A DNA stretch of 64,000 nt from Flaccisagitta enflata (GCA_965153355.1 OZ231128.1:40548001-40612000), one strand, 5' to 3'. Counted from the stretch's first letter, positions 1 through 26,427 are shown. Numbers and translations are program-made. The notes: generated by a model not told the origin, from the sequence alone.

Positions 1-67
1 TGCATCTGTTTCTGCATCTGCTTGCCAGCTTCAGTTTTGCCCTTCCTCACTGATTATTTCTTTGAAT

Positions 68-646
68 TTAGTCCTTTAGTCCTGCTGCTGCTGATTTGCT
101 GCTGATATTGTTGCTGCTGCGCTGTTGACCCTTGCTGCTGTTACTGTTTACCGCTTTACCATTCCCCAGCGCGACAGTAATGGCATTGATGTTAGCATTG
201 TTGCCGGCATTTGATTTTTGGTTACTTTTCCCTTCCTTTTCATCTTGATCCCAACAAGTCATCATTTCGTAAGTAGATTCCAAGGAGACCGCTTCTTCCA
301 AAACCTCGTCCATGTCTTTAGTGGATAACCATTTTTGTAGAAGCGCCTTTTTCTTCTCACGATGGCGAATACCCCTAATGAAAAGCATGTTGTGCTCAAG
401 TGGGTTCAAATTAACCAACCTGGCACCTTCTTTGAATTGTTTCCATGCCACTGCGATTTTGGCATCAGATGGGGTTGATCTGTTGATAAAGCGCGTGTAG
501 GCGGCTTGACGTGAATTTGGGTAAACTTGCTCCTCAAACTCACGTAGGAACATTTCAAAAGAAGTGAAATAACTTTTCTTTGCGGTTAATTCTTCAATGT
601 AAGAACAAAGCTCAGAATCACATTGCAATGTGAAAATATTGACCAA
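68..646 (-). pseudogene. gag-like (capsid) retroelement ORF fragment
   Basis: An open frame of 192 codons on the minus strand. The first ~120 residues are helical and charged, with a capsid-like layout: an aromatic FEMFLREFEEQ segment, a Trp-Lys-Gln-Phe segment (WKQFKEGARL), and FIRGIRHREKKKALL, resembling the F..GL.....R.....  pattern of retrotransposon gag proteins. The last ~60 residues are Asn/Ser/Gly-rich low complexity. No CCHC knuckle, protease or reverse transcriptase follows towards the window edge: the frame stops at 68-70 and the next 67 bases have stops in all three minus frames. Reading is by pattern only, so it could instead be an unrelated host ORF. Not intact as an element in this window. 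Confidence 0.45.
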
Positions 647-659
647 AGTGTAAAGGGTT

Positions 660-1014
660 TCAGATGGGAAAGTAGCCTTGAAGCAATTCCTTCTTTTTTT
701 TCAAATAGACATCAATTTTCTCCTGGGACTTAAACTCGGGTTTGACAAATTTGAGCAATTTTGCTATCAAATGAGTTTCAGGATGCCCGCCGCAAACATG
801 TCCGTCTTTCGAATGGATAAGCTCAACACCCTCTTTCCAGTAGGCCTGGAGGGCGTGGCTTGCGCAGTTCCGGTGGTGGAGAATCGTCGCGAAGTTGCAT
901 GTGCGGCGGGTATGCATGGAGAGCGAATGGGGGCCAGCAGAGACGTGCGTCGTGGTCGGCGCCGCTGAAGCTTCCAGCTTCAGCAGCAGCCGAAATCACG
1001 GCACCGCTAAACAA
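660..1014 (-). pseudogene. probable upstream continuation of the gag-like ORF, frame-disrupted
   Basis: Immediately upstream (minus sense) of the gag-like ORF are two overlapping open frames, 660-917 and 823-1014. The first ends in a Lys-rich helix (KSQEKIDVYLKKKKELL) and directly abuts the 68-646 frame, as if one protein were broken by a stop or frameshift between 646 and 660. I see no independent domain in it. Confidence 0.25.
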
Positions 1015-1154
1015 CTTGGCTGACTTGGCACCATCAGCGCGCTGGAAACAGAAAGAGGAGCATGATGAGAGCAGTAGGCGAAGAGTGAGGCATGATGAGG
1101 AGCGGTAGGAAGTGAGGATCTGGGGGAAGAATTGAATTAATGAATTTAGTACAG

Positions 1155-1289
1155 CTTTTCCACAGTATGTCCTGTAAGAATTTTGCTCGTTTGGCTGTTG
1201 TTGGGGGCATCATACCTAGCAACCGCAAAATGATGCTCCCTTGCAACGACAAAACAAGCGATCTTTTTACAGAACATACTGTGAGAAAG
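1155..1289. mobile_element. 135-bp hairpin MITE
   Basis: Arms 1155-1177 and 1267-1289 are 23-bp inverted repeats (core CACAGTATGT..CTGTAA) with about three mismatches. The pairing continues inwards (GCTTGTTTTGTCGTTG against GCTCGTTTGGCTGTTG), so the whole unit folds back. No coding capacity. Confidence 0.6.
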
Positions 1290-1349
1290 TTGTCGTAAAT
1301 TTAATTTTGAGCAAATTTCCCTCATTACATTTATCAAAATAATGCATTT

Positions 1350-1680
1350 ATCGCCCCCCCTCTAATTAGCGCCCCCCCCCTTTTCCATGGAAGAATGAGC
1401 TAATGATATGAGTGATTTTTGAAAAAAATCACAGAAAATTCACTGGAAGTTTCATTTTTTTTGCAAAAACCATATGAGAATTAGATGTAATACAACAAAA
1501 TATTCTCTCTTTTGGTGATTAACAATTTTGAATTCTAAAAGAAATTGTTAAAGACGATAATTTTGATGTAATATTTCTAAAATATTAGTGAATAGGGGGC
1601 GCTAATTGCAGGTTAAAAATGACAATGTTTCATTTCCATTTCAAAAGCGCCCGGGGCGCTAATTACAAGAAATACGGTAT
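1350..1680. mobile_element. MITE-like repeat with CTAATTAGCGCC ends
   Basis: The left end carries CTAATTAGCGCCCCCC. The right end carries GGGGCGCTAATTACAAG followed by AAATACGGTAT, and an inner GGGGGCGCTAATTGC lies near 1595. Inverted CTAATTAGCGCC blocks ending in a TACCGTATTT-type terminus are common in marine invertebrate MITEs. Boundaries are approximate. Confidence 0.45.
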
Positions 1681-2009
1681 TAGTAGTTATGACTGTTAAA
1701 AAAAATTTTTGCTTTTCATAGCAACTGAAAAACTCAAGCATCAATTGAATAACTTATATTTCTAATATTAAGTTTCCCAAATGAACCCCATTGTATCTTT
1801 TGTCGATTTATTGCCGGTACGTCTCTTTACTTACCTTCTAGTCGGAGAGTGTCGATGTTGAGTTACGCAAACTGCCCTCACTTCTCGGGGACATCAAAGC
1901 AGGAAGATTAGGTAATGCGCCGTTGCATTTTCAGTCATTACACCGATTGGCTTTATTCATTTTCATTTCTTTAAAAATTCTCCCTCCCTCTCTCGGACTT
2001 AATCCTCCT

Positions 2010-2345
<336 letters not shown>

Positions 2346-2449
2346 TAAATCTTATCTCTATCAGCCTGTCTGTCAGTCTGTCTGTCTGTCAGTCTATCTC
2401 TTTCAGTCTATCTCTATAAGTCTATCTCTATCAGTCGCTGTCTGTTACT

Positions 2450-2455
2450 CACTCA

Positions 2456-2542
<87 letters not shown>

Positions 2543-2710
2543 TCACACTCACACACACATTCACATTCACACACACACATTCACACACACACATTCACAC
2601 ACACACATTCACACACCAACATTCACACACACACATTCACACATAGACACACACATTCACACACACACACATTCACACATAGACACACACATTCACACAT
2701 AGACACACAC
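2450..2710. repeat. (CA)n microsatellite grading into ACACATTCAC repeats
   Basis: About 90 bp of pure CA, then imperfect copies of ACACACATTCAC and ACATAGACACACAC up to 2710. It is separated from the CT array by CTGT/CTAT-rich sequence. Confidence 0.95.
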
Positions 2711-2759
2711 TTTAATGAAGATGAAAAAAAAGTTTGACTGACAATTTTATTCTCGTCAT

Positions 2760-2868
2760 CAGGAGGATATTTCCATGGAACCCTTAAGCACCTTCTCAAG
2801 CACTATTTTCTATAGTAAGAAGGTGCTTGAAAAAGGTACTTAAGGCGCCCATGTGAACATCCTCCTGG
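2760..2868. mobile_element. 109-bp imperfect hairpin repeat
   Basis: Arm 2760-2803 pairs with 2823-2868: CAGGAGGATATTTCC, CCTTAAGCACCTT and CAAGCAC each have an inverted counterpart, leaving a loop of about 19 bases. Probably a miniature element. Confidence 0.5.
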
Positions 2869-3725
2869 TGTCTTTCTTTGTCTTATTAACCCATCCACTA
2901 GACCACAAGCACTGCCAATAATCTTGCATATGTGAGTCTCTGTTGATGTTGGTTATCTGACGTCTGACATGGCATTGCATAAGATACCATATATCGCACA
3001 AGTGTCATGATCGCGAACTTGATTTTTGCGCAGCCAGTTTGTCATGTCGTAATTTACGCTTAGTGTAATCTAAGCTAAGTTTCCATTATCCAAAATCATC
3101 ACTGGAATAACGACTTATTGACGAAAACCCGTTTCTTATTTTAACTCTGACAATATCGTAACTCAATCCCTGCAATCCCCCCAATTACTGCACAGACTGC
3201 GCCAAGTTTCGATCTCTCTGTCAATCGCTCTACATTTTCAAGTTCCCAGCATTCATACTTCTAAAATATGGTGGTGGATTTGAGGTAATTAGGTTTCACA
3301 TCACCATCCTCAATGTGCAGTCGGTATGTTCCCTTAGTTGAGCTAGCCAGGGTGTACGCACGCGTTTCTATCCCTCGTTATATCCATCCGTTGGTTAGAT
3401 GGCTTGTCCGTTTGTAATAATCAGATTTCCTTCACAAACAGAGCTGTCATGAGTTGGTTCATTCCATCGTGTTCGCCATGCCATGACTAGTCAAATTATT
3501 GTAACGACGAAATTTGGCAGTTATGAACAAACTGAAGAGCCTATCCTATGTCGATAAGTCTGGTTTGGGCCTCCACTGGTGTTCTACGTTAACCACTACA
3601 GGTTCATTACGGGCGCAAATCTGCGCATGACGTCGCTGGCTTTGCTAAAGAAAACGCTTTTACCTCCGTGGTATCTTTTGGCGAACAAGAGTTTAACAAT
3701 GCGGTCTACGGGTATGTCGATCACC
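2869..3725. other. no recognisable feature
   Basis: Mixed-composition single-copy-looking sequence. I see no open frame with domain character, no tandem repeat and no match to the repeat families found elsewhere in the window. Confidence 0.5.
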
Positions 3726-4236
3726 CATATGCTGAGGTGGATCACCCAACAGGCTTGAAAGACTTAAGCCTAGGGCCCCGCGCCGTAGGGGGGCCCCGCG
3801 CCTATAGTTCCCTGCCCCTCTCCAGATAAAAAAAAAAGAGAGAAGAAAAAAAAAGAGAAGAAAAAAAGAGAGAAGAAAAAAAGAGAGAAAGAAAAAAAAA
3901 GACAGAAAAAAAGTAAAGAATACTATAAAAATAAAGGAAGAGTAGAAGGAAAAAAAAATGAAAAGCATAAAAAAAAAAAAAAAAAAAAAAACAGAAAAAA
4001 AGATTGTAAAGAATTGTGATCTGTATAAACCTATTTGATGCTCAATGATGGTAAGCAATTGCAGAGGTATTATTTAAAACATAGACATAAAAAATATCAA
4101 TAATAAATATCTTGCACTTTTAAATAAATGAAAACTATAAATTGAGCTTGAATATGAATGGCATGAATGGCATTATTAATTCTTTAAACAATTCTTAGAT
4201 CTTTAAGGCCAGAAAATTTCTGTTTTATTTTTTGTC

Positions 4237-4263
4237 CCCGACGAACAGTTTTCGTCGGTGGAC
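4237..4263. repeat. small hairpin followed by CTGT repeat
   Basis: CCGACGAA and TTCGTCGG flank the 4-base loop CAGT. A CTGTCTGTCTGT run follows at ~4290-4312. Confidence 0.5.
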
Positions 4264-4439
4264 TATGTGATGGACCTGATCGTGTAGTCTGTCGTCTGTC
4301 TGTCTGTCTGTTTAAAACCCTCTCATATTTTTGGAACCAGACTTCAGAATTTGATGGAACTTTGCTGGTGTTGTTTATTGGTCAATAGGAGCTTGTGTAC
4401 CAATTTTCAAAAAAATTCATTAACTTTTACTACCCTTTG

Positions 4440-5525
4440 CCTATTATTTTTGTAGTAATATTTAGCTGGGACTTAGGTGGTTTACATAGGTAGAGGGTAG
4501 TAAAGGTTAATGAATTTTTTTTTAATTTGGTATACAAGTAGAGGGTACTAAATGAACAACCCCCGCAAAATTCGAATTAAATCTGAAGTTTGGTTTATGA
4601 GATATTAGCTTATTTATGTAGTAGTATGTTGCTAGGACTTAGGCAATTTACCTTTTACCCCTCATGGTGACCTATCATCCCATGATATATCTTCTTTGAA
4701 GATGAAGGCTTTTTCCCTTTAATCATTAAGAAGTAATTATAACCTTAACCAATTTTAGTAAAAATTCACCTTTCTCCCACCCCCCTCATTAGGATAAAGG
4801 GGCGCAGCTGGGGATATGGACACCCTGGTTTCTTTTTTTCAGTTAGGTAATTTTAACCAAAATTGGGCTGAGTTGATGGTCCCAATCAATGCCAGAGGAC
4901 AGCTCTAACAATACCCTTCCCCTAAAATATTTTTATATATTTTTTTAAAATACACTTAAAATTTTGTTTTAAATAGAAGAAATATGACACATTTAGTAAA
5001 AAGTATATACCTGAGGAATTTTGATAGCGTTTCATAAAACCATATATTAGGTATGTATGTGTATGTAATGGAAGCTTACACTATATAAATGTCCGTATTT
5101 TTTCTGATTTTCTTTAAAGTTAAATGTTTCTTATTTGGATAATTGTATGAGTTTTATGTAGAATAAATTGTTGCACACATCACATAGGCAAAGGGTAGTA
5201 AAGGTATGTGAATTTTTTTCTAATTTGGTATACAAGTAGAGGGTAGTAAATAAATAACCCCTGCAGAATTCGAATTAAATCTGAAGTCTGGTTTATGAGA
5301 TATTAGCTTATTTATGTAGTAATATGTTACTATGACTTTGGCAGTTTACATAGGCAAAGGGTAGCAAAGTTATGTGAATTCTTTTTTAATTTGGTATACA
5401 ATTAAAGGATATTAATTGAACTGCCCCTGCAAAATTCGAATTAAATCTGAAGTCTTGCTTATAAGATACTAGCTTAATAATGTAGTAATATGTTACTCGG
5501 ACTTTAGCGATTTGTATACAGGATT
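4440..5525. repeat. ~178-bp tandem/interspersed repeat, three copies
   Basis: Three copies of a unit with the ordered words AGAGGGTAGTAAA, GAATTTTTTT, TTTGGTATACAA, AAAATTCGAATTAAATCTG and GAGATATTAGCTTA, at ~4480-4660, ~5180-5345 and ~5346-5525. The last two are directly adjacent; the first is separated by ~520 bp of unrelated A/T-rich DNA. Confidence 0.75.
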
Positions 5526-5599
5526 GGAGTTGATGATTTTTTTTACTTGCTCATTTATTTCATTCTGATTTTTCTTTAGGTTTGCCATCATGGATTTCA

Positions 5600-5978
5600 A
5601 GATTCATCTTCAACTACTGTCATCATCTTCTACTACTGTTATCATCTTCTACTACTGTCATCATCTTCAACTACTGTTAAAATCTTCAACTACTGTCATC
5701 ATCTTCAACTACTGTCATCATCTTCAACTACTGTCATCATCTTCAACTACTGTCATCATCTTCAACTACTGTCATCATCTTCAACTGCTGTCATCATCTT
5801 CAACTGCTGTTATCATCTTCAACTACTGTCATCATTTTCAACTACTGTCATCATTTTCAACTACTGTCATCATTTTCAACTACTGTCATCATCTTCAACT
5901 ACTGTCATCATCTTCAACTACAGTCATCATCTTCATCTACTATCATCATCCTCGACTACTGTCATCATCTTCGACTAC
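5600..5978. repeat. 18-bp minisatellite (TTCAACTACTGTCATCAT)n
   Basis: About 20 copies with scattered substitutions. Because 18 is divisible by three, an open frame runs through the whole array; I do not regard it as coding since it has no flanking protein character and the repeat explains it fully. Confidence 0.9.
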
Positions 5979-6106
5979 TTAATTTTTTTGAAAAAAATTT
6001 TTGAAAAGATTTTCTAAAAATTTTTGAAAATTTTTTTGAAATTTTTTTTTTGAAATTTTTTTAAAACTTTTCAAAAATTCTGAAATTTTTTTTTGAAAAT
6101 TTTGTT

Positions 6107-6692
6107 TAAACAGGGGTAGGAAAGCTAAAAAGTTTTTAAACCTTTTTAAACTTTTTTAAATTTTTTTACTTTTTAAAGTTTTTTTAAAAAAGTTTAAAAA
6201 AGTTTAAAAATGTTTAAAAATGTTTAAAAAAACTAAAAGGAGGGAAGAGAAAGAATTCATCTAGTTGACTTTTTTAAAACTTTTTAAATTTTTTTAAATT
6301 TTTTTAATTTTTTTTAAAACTTTTTAATTTTTTTAAAACTTTTTAAATTTTTTTAAAACTTTTTGAATTTTTTTAAAACTTATTCAATTTTTACATATGA
6401 AACCTACCCTGTTAAACGTTTTCAGGCTTTTTAAATTCTTTTAAAATTTTGTAACCATTTTGAAGTTTATCAAAGATATATGCGTGTATGAATTTCAAAA
6501 TATTTTTTAAACTTTTTTAAACCATTTTAAACCATTTTTTAACTTTCTTTAACGTTTTTAATTTTTTAACTTTTTTTAAACTTTTTTAACCTTTTTTTAA
6601 ATTTTTTTAAACCTTTTTACTTTTTAAAATTCCACAAAAATTTAAAAAAGTTTAAAAAAGTTTAAAAACTTTTTAGCTTTCCTACCCCTGTT
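6107..6692. repeat. AT-rich inverted repeat around T/A tracts
   Basis: AAACAGGGGTAGGAAAGC at 6107 is repeated inverted as GCTTTCCTACCCCTGTTT ending at 6692. Between them are runs of TTTTTAAAC and its complement, so the whole ~590 bp can fold on itself. No coding capacity. Confidence 0.7.
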
Positions 6693-6892
6693 TAAATTTT
6701 TTTTAAATTTTTTTTTTTGAAAAATTTTTTTTTGAAAATTTTTAAAATATTTTTTCTAAGATTTTTGTTGTTATTATCATTCATTGTTATCATCATCATC
6801 CACTATAGTTATCATTATCAAGTTATGTCATCATTAAAACAATATTGACAATTTTTTTTGCTTGAAATCACTGTCTTATCGTGTATCTCATC

Positions 6893-6968
6893 GAGTTGCG
6901 TTTACGCAACGAGAAAGCTTCAAAAATTACAGTCCCCAGTCGGGGACTGTAATTTTGAAGCTTTTTTT
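6893..6968. repeat. HP-type hairpin plus perfect 22-bp stem
   Basis: GAGTTGCGTTTACGCAAC (an HP-like terminal hairpin) is followed at 6916-6962 by AGCTTCAAAAATTACAGTCC, its exact-looking inverted copy, and a 4-base loop AGTC. Could act as a transcription-blocking hairpin or be an element terminus. Confidence 0.6.
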
Positions 6969-7218
6969 AAATGTTGAACTTTGTTTTATGCTTTAATTAA
7001 TCAGTGAAAGTTCTTAATAATTGAATCATTGAAAAAACAAACAGAAAGACTGATTAACATGCTACAGATGTGATTATGAAAATAGGAAAATGATAGATAA
7101 GATGGTAGGAGGATCTGCCTCAAGCTGAGGGGGACGGGGGCAGATAAGGGGGAAGGGGGCCCCGCGCCCCTGCCAAGCCTAGGGCCCCGCGCACTGTTGA
7201 TCCGCCTCAGCCCATATG

Positions 7219-7882
7219 GGCTGGATCAAAGAAGGATCCTTGGGTGATGTTCTTTAAAATCAAGGCAGGATACACGTCCAATAAGTAGTCGCTTGTTGCA
7301 TGATGGTGGGCGGGAGCGTTTTAATGCTCAATGGATAGTTAGGGAGAGTGATTCTCAGAAAAAAAAAACTATTTCGGTGCATTTCGCATTCATTAAGAAA
7401 TTCTCGTTACGAACCCGCCAACAAACGAATCCTCGGACACAACCCCTTAGTATATATGGTAGGCAGCGATATCAGCGGGGGTAAAAAAGGTCGCTCGAAA
7501 ATCATTTCTAGCAATTTGACTAAAGTGAGGGCGCTGAATAAATCTGTGGAAATCTTATGTCTTCAGCATTACTCGTTTTGATGTTGTTCAAACATTTCTT
7601 TTATAAAAAGTGGGAAAAAAAGGTAACACTTATCCTACGACTTCTTTCTAAAACTCAACTCCGCCGAAACTTTCTCTAAGTCAGAGTTAACTTTCCAATG
7701 TATCGCATCTCGAAAAAAATCGTTCCCTTTTAGAGATGGTTTCCAAGCAAAAAAAAATCGACATAGACAGTTTTTTGCTCATACCGTGTTCAAATTTATT
7801 TTTCACAACTTTGATTTTCTACATTGTTTACAATCAATCACAAGCAAGGACAATCCTATTTTGTTGAATTGTACTCATATTT
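7219..7882. other. unassigned; 3' flank of minus-strand candidate gene
   Basis: Short open frames at 7293-7581 have no recognisable domain. Position 7795-7800 is TTTATT, i.e. an AATAAA polyadenylation signal on the minus strand about 85 bases beyond the stop codon at 7883. Confidence 0.4.
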
Positions 7883-7983
7883 TTAGTTCCTGGCTCGTTG
7901 AGGGCCTTTCCACGCATTTCGGATTTCTTTGATTTGCATTATCTTGATTTCTGGAAACTTATTCCACGTGTCTGGTACATATT
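7883..7983 (-). CDS. candidate terminal coding exon, unrecognised protein
   Basis: Minus-strand exon preceded by a good acceptor (CCTCTCTTTGCAG). It encodes a 33-residue basic tail (contains EYVPDTWNKFPEIK and AWKGPQRARN) ending in TAA, and an AATAAA lies ~85 bases downstream. It enters in phase 1, which matches the donor of the exon at 8086-8196. I do not recognise the protein. Support is splice-site and phase consistency only. Confidence 0.4.
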
Positions 7984-8085
7984 CTGCAAAGAGAGGAACA
8001 GCGAATGCATTTATGTGCCTGTGAATATGCTAGGAAGGCCATAGATGATGTAATATCACAAAATAATGACAGAATAGGACATCAC

Positions 8086-8196
8086 CTCCTTGCCTTGATC
8101 TCTGATTGACGAAAATAAACCGCTGGTTTTTATGACGTGGATGCGTTGCTTCTTGACAGTATATTATTGTTGGCAAACTTATGGCTTCTACTTTTG
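8086..8196 (-). CDS. candidate penultimate exon of the same minus-strand gene
   Basis: Acceptor ATCATAG, then an open 111-base exon encoding a basic segment (contains QEATHPRHKNQRFIFVNQRS), donor GAG|GTGATG. It ends in phase 1 and joins in frame to 7883-7983 across a 102-base intron. Upstream exons are not identified; an open frame starting at ATG 8576 (MKTKVKVIFKKQF) is a possible first exon but I could not connect it. Confidence 0.35.
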
Positions 8197-9150
8197 CTAT
8201 GATCAAAATGTTTAAAAAAATAAAAAAGAAGAAACTAGCTCTGAGAAAAGCTTGAAGAGTCAACTAATGAACAAATTTAGGTTCTCCCTCCTTGGGAGAG
8301 TTTTGTTTCAGATGCATTATGCGTTGAGAAAGAAAGACAGACTGGCTAAAACCAAAGAATAAATAGACAAACAGATATGCTGATACGTATAAATTGCATC
8401 AGAACACCAACCGTGAATCCAACTGCATGCAGTAATCTGTAAAACGTCATTTGGCGCCTCAAAAAAATGTTTCCGTAGAGAGTTAATGTTAGTGCGTCTC
8501 TCACTACAGCATAATAAGACGGCAATGATGACAAGGAAAATTGCTTCTTAAAAATCACCTTTACTTTAGTCTTCATCCGAGTAGGGAAGTAGGTCTAGTA
8601 AGAAAAGTGAAATATCTGCTAAACCATATGAGTAACATCGATGAAAAAAAGATTGACCATAATACTTATGAAATACTATAGATTAAAAAAAAATAAAACT
8701 ATCTGCGCTCAAGTTGACCTTTATGTCCCCGGACTTTAACTCTGAGCGCATGATCAGAAAATTGTATGAAACATTGTGTCAATTAAGTAAACATTAAAAA
8801 TCGGGGGTGCTTTGATCTCTCAATTTTCATTTGAAATCCAAAGCAGAATTCAACACTCTATCCACCGGTGCCGTTACCGGGATTGTAGAAGCTAGCGTTC
8901 GGCCGTAGTGATTTTATCTTACACGCGGTTGAATTTGATTTCAGAGCAAAATCTGAACTGTTGTGATCTACGGGCAAACCTTTTTCAAGCTCTATATATG
9001 GGACTCGAATTATCAATCGGAAAGTTATTAAGTGGTTAATCATTAATATCATTAACTTAATGGTTGGACAGAGGCAGGTTCTGATATCTTTCAACCTCTC
9101 ATCTTCACCATACCATAGGGTCTTACTAGAACTTCTGCTTGTTTCACTAG
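8197..9150. other. unassigned sequence between candidate genes
   Basis: Open frames on both strands lack domain character. Any upstream exons of the minus-strand gene or of the thioredoxin fragment would lie here, but I cannot support any. Confidence 0.4.
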
Positions 9151-9244
9151 TGACTCGACGCCCTGGTTTATAGATTTCTTTGCTCCGTGGTGCCCGCCTT
9201 GTATGCAACTTCTTCCCGAATTCCGAAAAGCTGCAAGAACACAG
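9151..9244 (+). CDS. DNAJC10: ERdj5-like thioredoxin domain, exon A (CPPC active site)
   Basis: Acceptor TTTCACTAG, donor CAG|GTGAGC; enters after two codon bases and leaves in phase 0. It encodes the start of a thioredoxin fold: PWFIDFFAPWCPPCMQLLPE. The CxxC motif is CPPC, as in one of the ER oxidoreductase domains of ERdj5/DNAJC10, which reduces misfolded glycoproteins in the ER. PDI family members normally have CGHC, so CPPC plus the next exon's TVDCTIHGGLCNKYNI segment points to ERdj5 rather than PDI. Only this one domain is found here, with no J domain, other thioredoxin repeats or ER-retention tail, so it may be a gene fragment or a gene with very long introns. Confidence 0.7.
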
Positions 9245-9344
9245 GTGAGCCTGTTGGAGCTTTGGTCATCGTATCAAACGTATGTGGTCAGCGCGTGCCT
9301 CGGCTCTGCGTCAATTATCTATTGTTCAAAATTTTATTTCATAG

Positions 9345-9509
9345 GATCGCAAAGAAATCCGTTTTGCCACCGTGGATTGCACCATACATGGGGGATTGTG
9401 CAATAAATACAATATACGGTCTTATCCGACTACCGTGCTCTACAACAATACTAAGGCTAATATTTATAGCGGCCATCACACTTCACACTACATAGCTGAA
9501 TTTATCGAG
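9345..9509 (+). CDS. DNAJC10: ERdj5-like thioredoxin domain, exon B
   Basis: Acceptor TTTCATAG (ATAG|GATCGC), in phase 0 with exon A after a 100-base intron. It encodes the rest of the fold: beta strand FATVDCT, the second Cys pair of the ERdj5 type (CTIHGGLC), YNIRSYPTTVLYN with the conserved cis-Pro, then SGHH..HYIAEFIE. A donor GAG|GTAACA follows; read-through instead stops at 9599 after VIYS. In the known ERdj5 protein further thioredoxin domains follow, but none is visible before the next gene at 10622. Confidence 0.7.
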
Positions 9510-10100
9510 GTAACAAGAAGAAGATTCATTCAACTAGAGAATAGTATGTACGAAAGAACATATGACAATGCCGGATACCCGGCCGTCATTTATTCTTAGA
9601 CCTATACTGAGCTCTAAATGACCTTACCGACTCACTGACCTAATTGACTAAGATATCTTTGTCATGAAATTGTCACCATGTTTACTCTTTCTTTGAAGCT
9701 GAATATGATAATGAATGAAATGACGAGTAACGTGAATGATGAACGAGATGAGTTAAAGTGATTTCGGCAAAGGTGAAGGAGACGGCCGCACTTATGTAAA
9801 CGTATGTTTTAGCATTTTCAAAGTGCGTCCTCGCACTTCTATAAGAGGTCATGTCCGTTGGTTGGTTGGTCTGTAACGCAAACGTTTTAAATGCGCAAAA
9901 CGGCTTATAAATTCTGTCGTATTTCTTCATTACTTTCACCTTTCATGCCCTTCATTCATTCATTCATCAAAAACGTTCATTCACAAATTCTTAATCAAGC
10001 GAGGCGCACTGCAACCACTACTATCTTGCTAAAACAAGATAGTAGTTATGGACTCTCCGGGTTCAGTTTTGGTTGCTATACTTTATATTATATTATGTTA
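9510..10100. other. unassigned; remnants of an HP-like element
   Basis: 9860-9890 holds GGTTGGTTGGTCTG and GTAACGCAAACG, resembling a decayed HP repeat. At 10019-10045 CTATCTTGCTAAAACAAGATAG is a small perfect hairpin. No gene seen. Confidence 0.35.
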
Positions 10101-10101
10101 T

Positions 10102-10315
10102 TTCTAGTCGTTTCAAGCCATTCTGAGTCATTCTGAGTCATTCTAAGTCATTTTAAGTTATTCTAAGCCATTCTAAGTTATTTTAAGTTATTTTATGTCA
10201 CTTAAGTCAAATAGGTCAACGTAGTCATTTCAGTCATTTTATATCTTTTTAAGTCATCTAAAGTCGTCTTGATTTATTTTAAGTTATCTTGAGTCAATAA
10301 AAGTCATCTTCAATT
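10102..10315. repeat. decamer array (TCATTCTAAG-type)
   Basis: About 20 imperfect copies of a 10-bp unit such as AGTCATTCTA and AGTTATTTTA. The same unit, in either orientation, lies next to HP repeats at 20.4, 35.0 and 63.98 kb. Confidence 0.8.
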
Positions 10316-10344
10316 GTCTATGTACTGCACGCGACTTATAGGTG

Positions 10345-10447
10345 TTGGCGTTGTAGTAATGCTACTGAGAATTCTCGGTAGCGTTAAAATCCCCAATTTT
10401 CGGTAGCATTACTTCTGAGTATTCTCGCCAGCGTGAAACTCCCATCT
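10345..10447. repeat. TAGCGT/CTCGCCAGC module, copy 1
   Basis: The ordered words ATTCTCGGTAGCGTTAAAAT, GGTAGCATTACTTCTGAG and ATTCTCGCCAGCGTGAAACT recur at 30850-30953 in the same order and orientation. A short dispersed repeat of unknown type. Confidence 0.6.
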
Positions 10448-10621
10448 GGTCATTGCAGTTGTTTCTACGTCGTGAATAATGACAATAGTTAGGTAAACAA
10501 TCACAAACAATATGTAGTGAAACAGTGAGGAGAAAGAAAGGCTAAAACTGAATAACAACTGCAACAATTAAGTTTTCTCCAGATATTTGAAAAATTGGGA
10601 ATTCCACATACACATCTCAAG

Positions 10622-26139
<15,518 letters not shown>

Positions 26140-26171
26140 GTGAGAAAATATACAAACCTCAAGAGATACAA

Positions 26172-26397
26172 GAGACGCTGGGTCACAATATCGTTGTGGA
26201 CGGGTGGGCAGGGGCATCCAACCCCCATCCACACCCCAACCCACTTGCAACACTCAAACATACAAAAAAAGTGTCAAAAACGCTTGTTTTCCCATGCTCG
26301 ATCACCATGACTGACGGACGGGCGGACCAATGGACGGACGGACCAACGGACGGACAGACAAAGCCTCTTATATATAGAGTTGCGTGTCCGCAACTAA
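26172..26397. repeat. HP repeat, GGGTCACAATATCG subfamily
   Basis: GACGCTGGGTCACAATATCG, GTGGACGGGTGGGCAGGGGC, CCCCATCCACACCCC, (GGAC/CCAA)n, CCTCTTATATATAGAGTTGC, hairpin GTTGCGTGTCCGCAAC. It begins 33 bases after the exon 7 donor. Confidence 0.85.
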
Positions 26398-26427
26398 AAA
26401 TGTAGAATGAATTTTCTTTCTCCCTTT

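Larger units (their letters stand above)
3726..7218. mobile_element. ~3.5-kb element with inverted GC-rich ends
   Basis: Left end reads CATATGCTGAGGTGGATCAC, then CCTAGGGCCCCGCGC and GGGGGCCCCGCGCC. The right end, in reverse complement, reads CATATGGGCTGAGGCGGATC, then GCGCGGGGCCCTAGGC and GGCGCGGGGCCCCC. So both ends hold the same modules facing inwards. The interior has A-rich tracts, ~178-bp tandem repeats, an 18-bp minisatellite and an AT-rich inverted repeat, with no transposase-like frame. It would be a non-autonomous element. Exact ends and target duplication are not resolved. Confidence 0.45.

Noticed and set aside
5590-5982. 130-codon ORF of repeated histidine/leucine/serine
   Set aside because: Fully explained by the 18-bp minisatellite; no upstream or downstream coding context.
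8858-9208. 116-codon minus-strand ORF over the thioredoxin exon
   Set aside because: It is the antisense shadow of exon A, and the plus-strand reading has an unmistakable CPPC thioredoxin motif.
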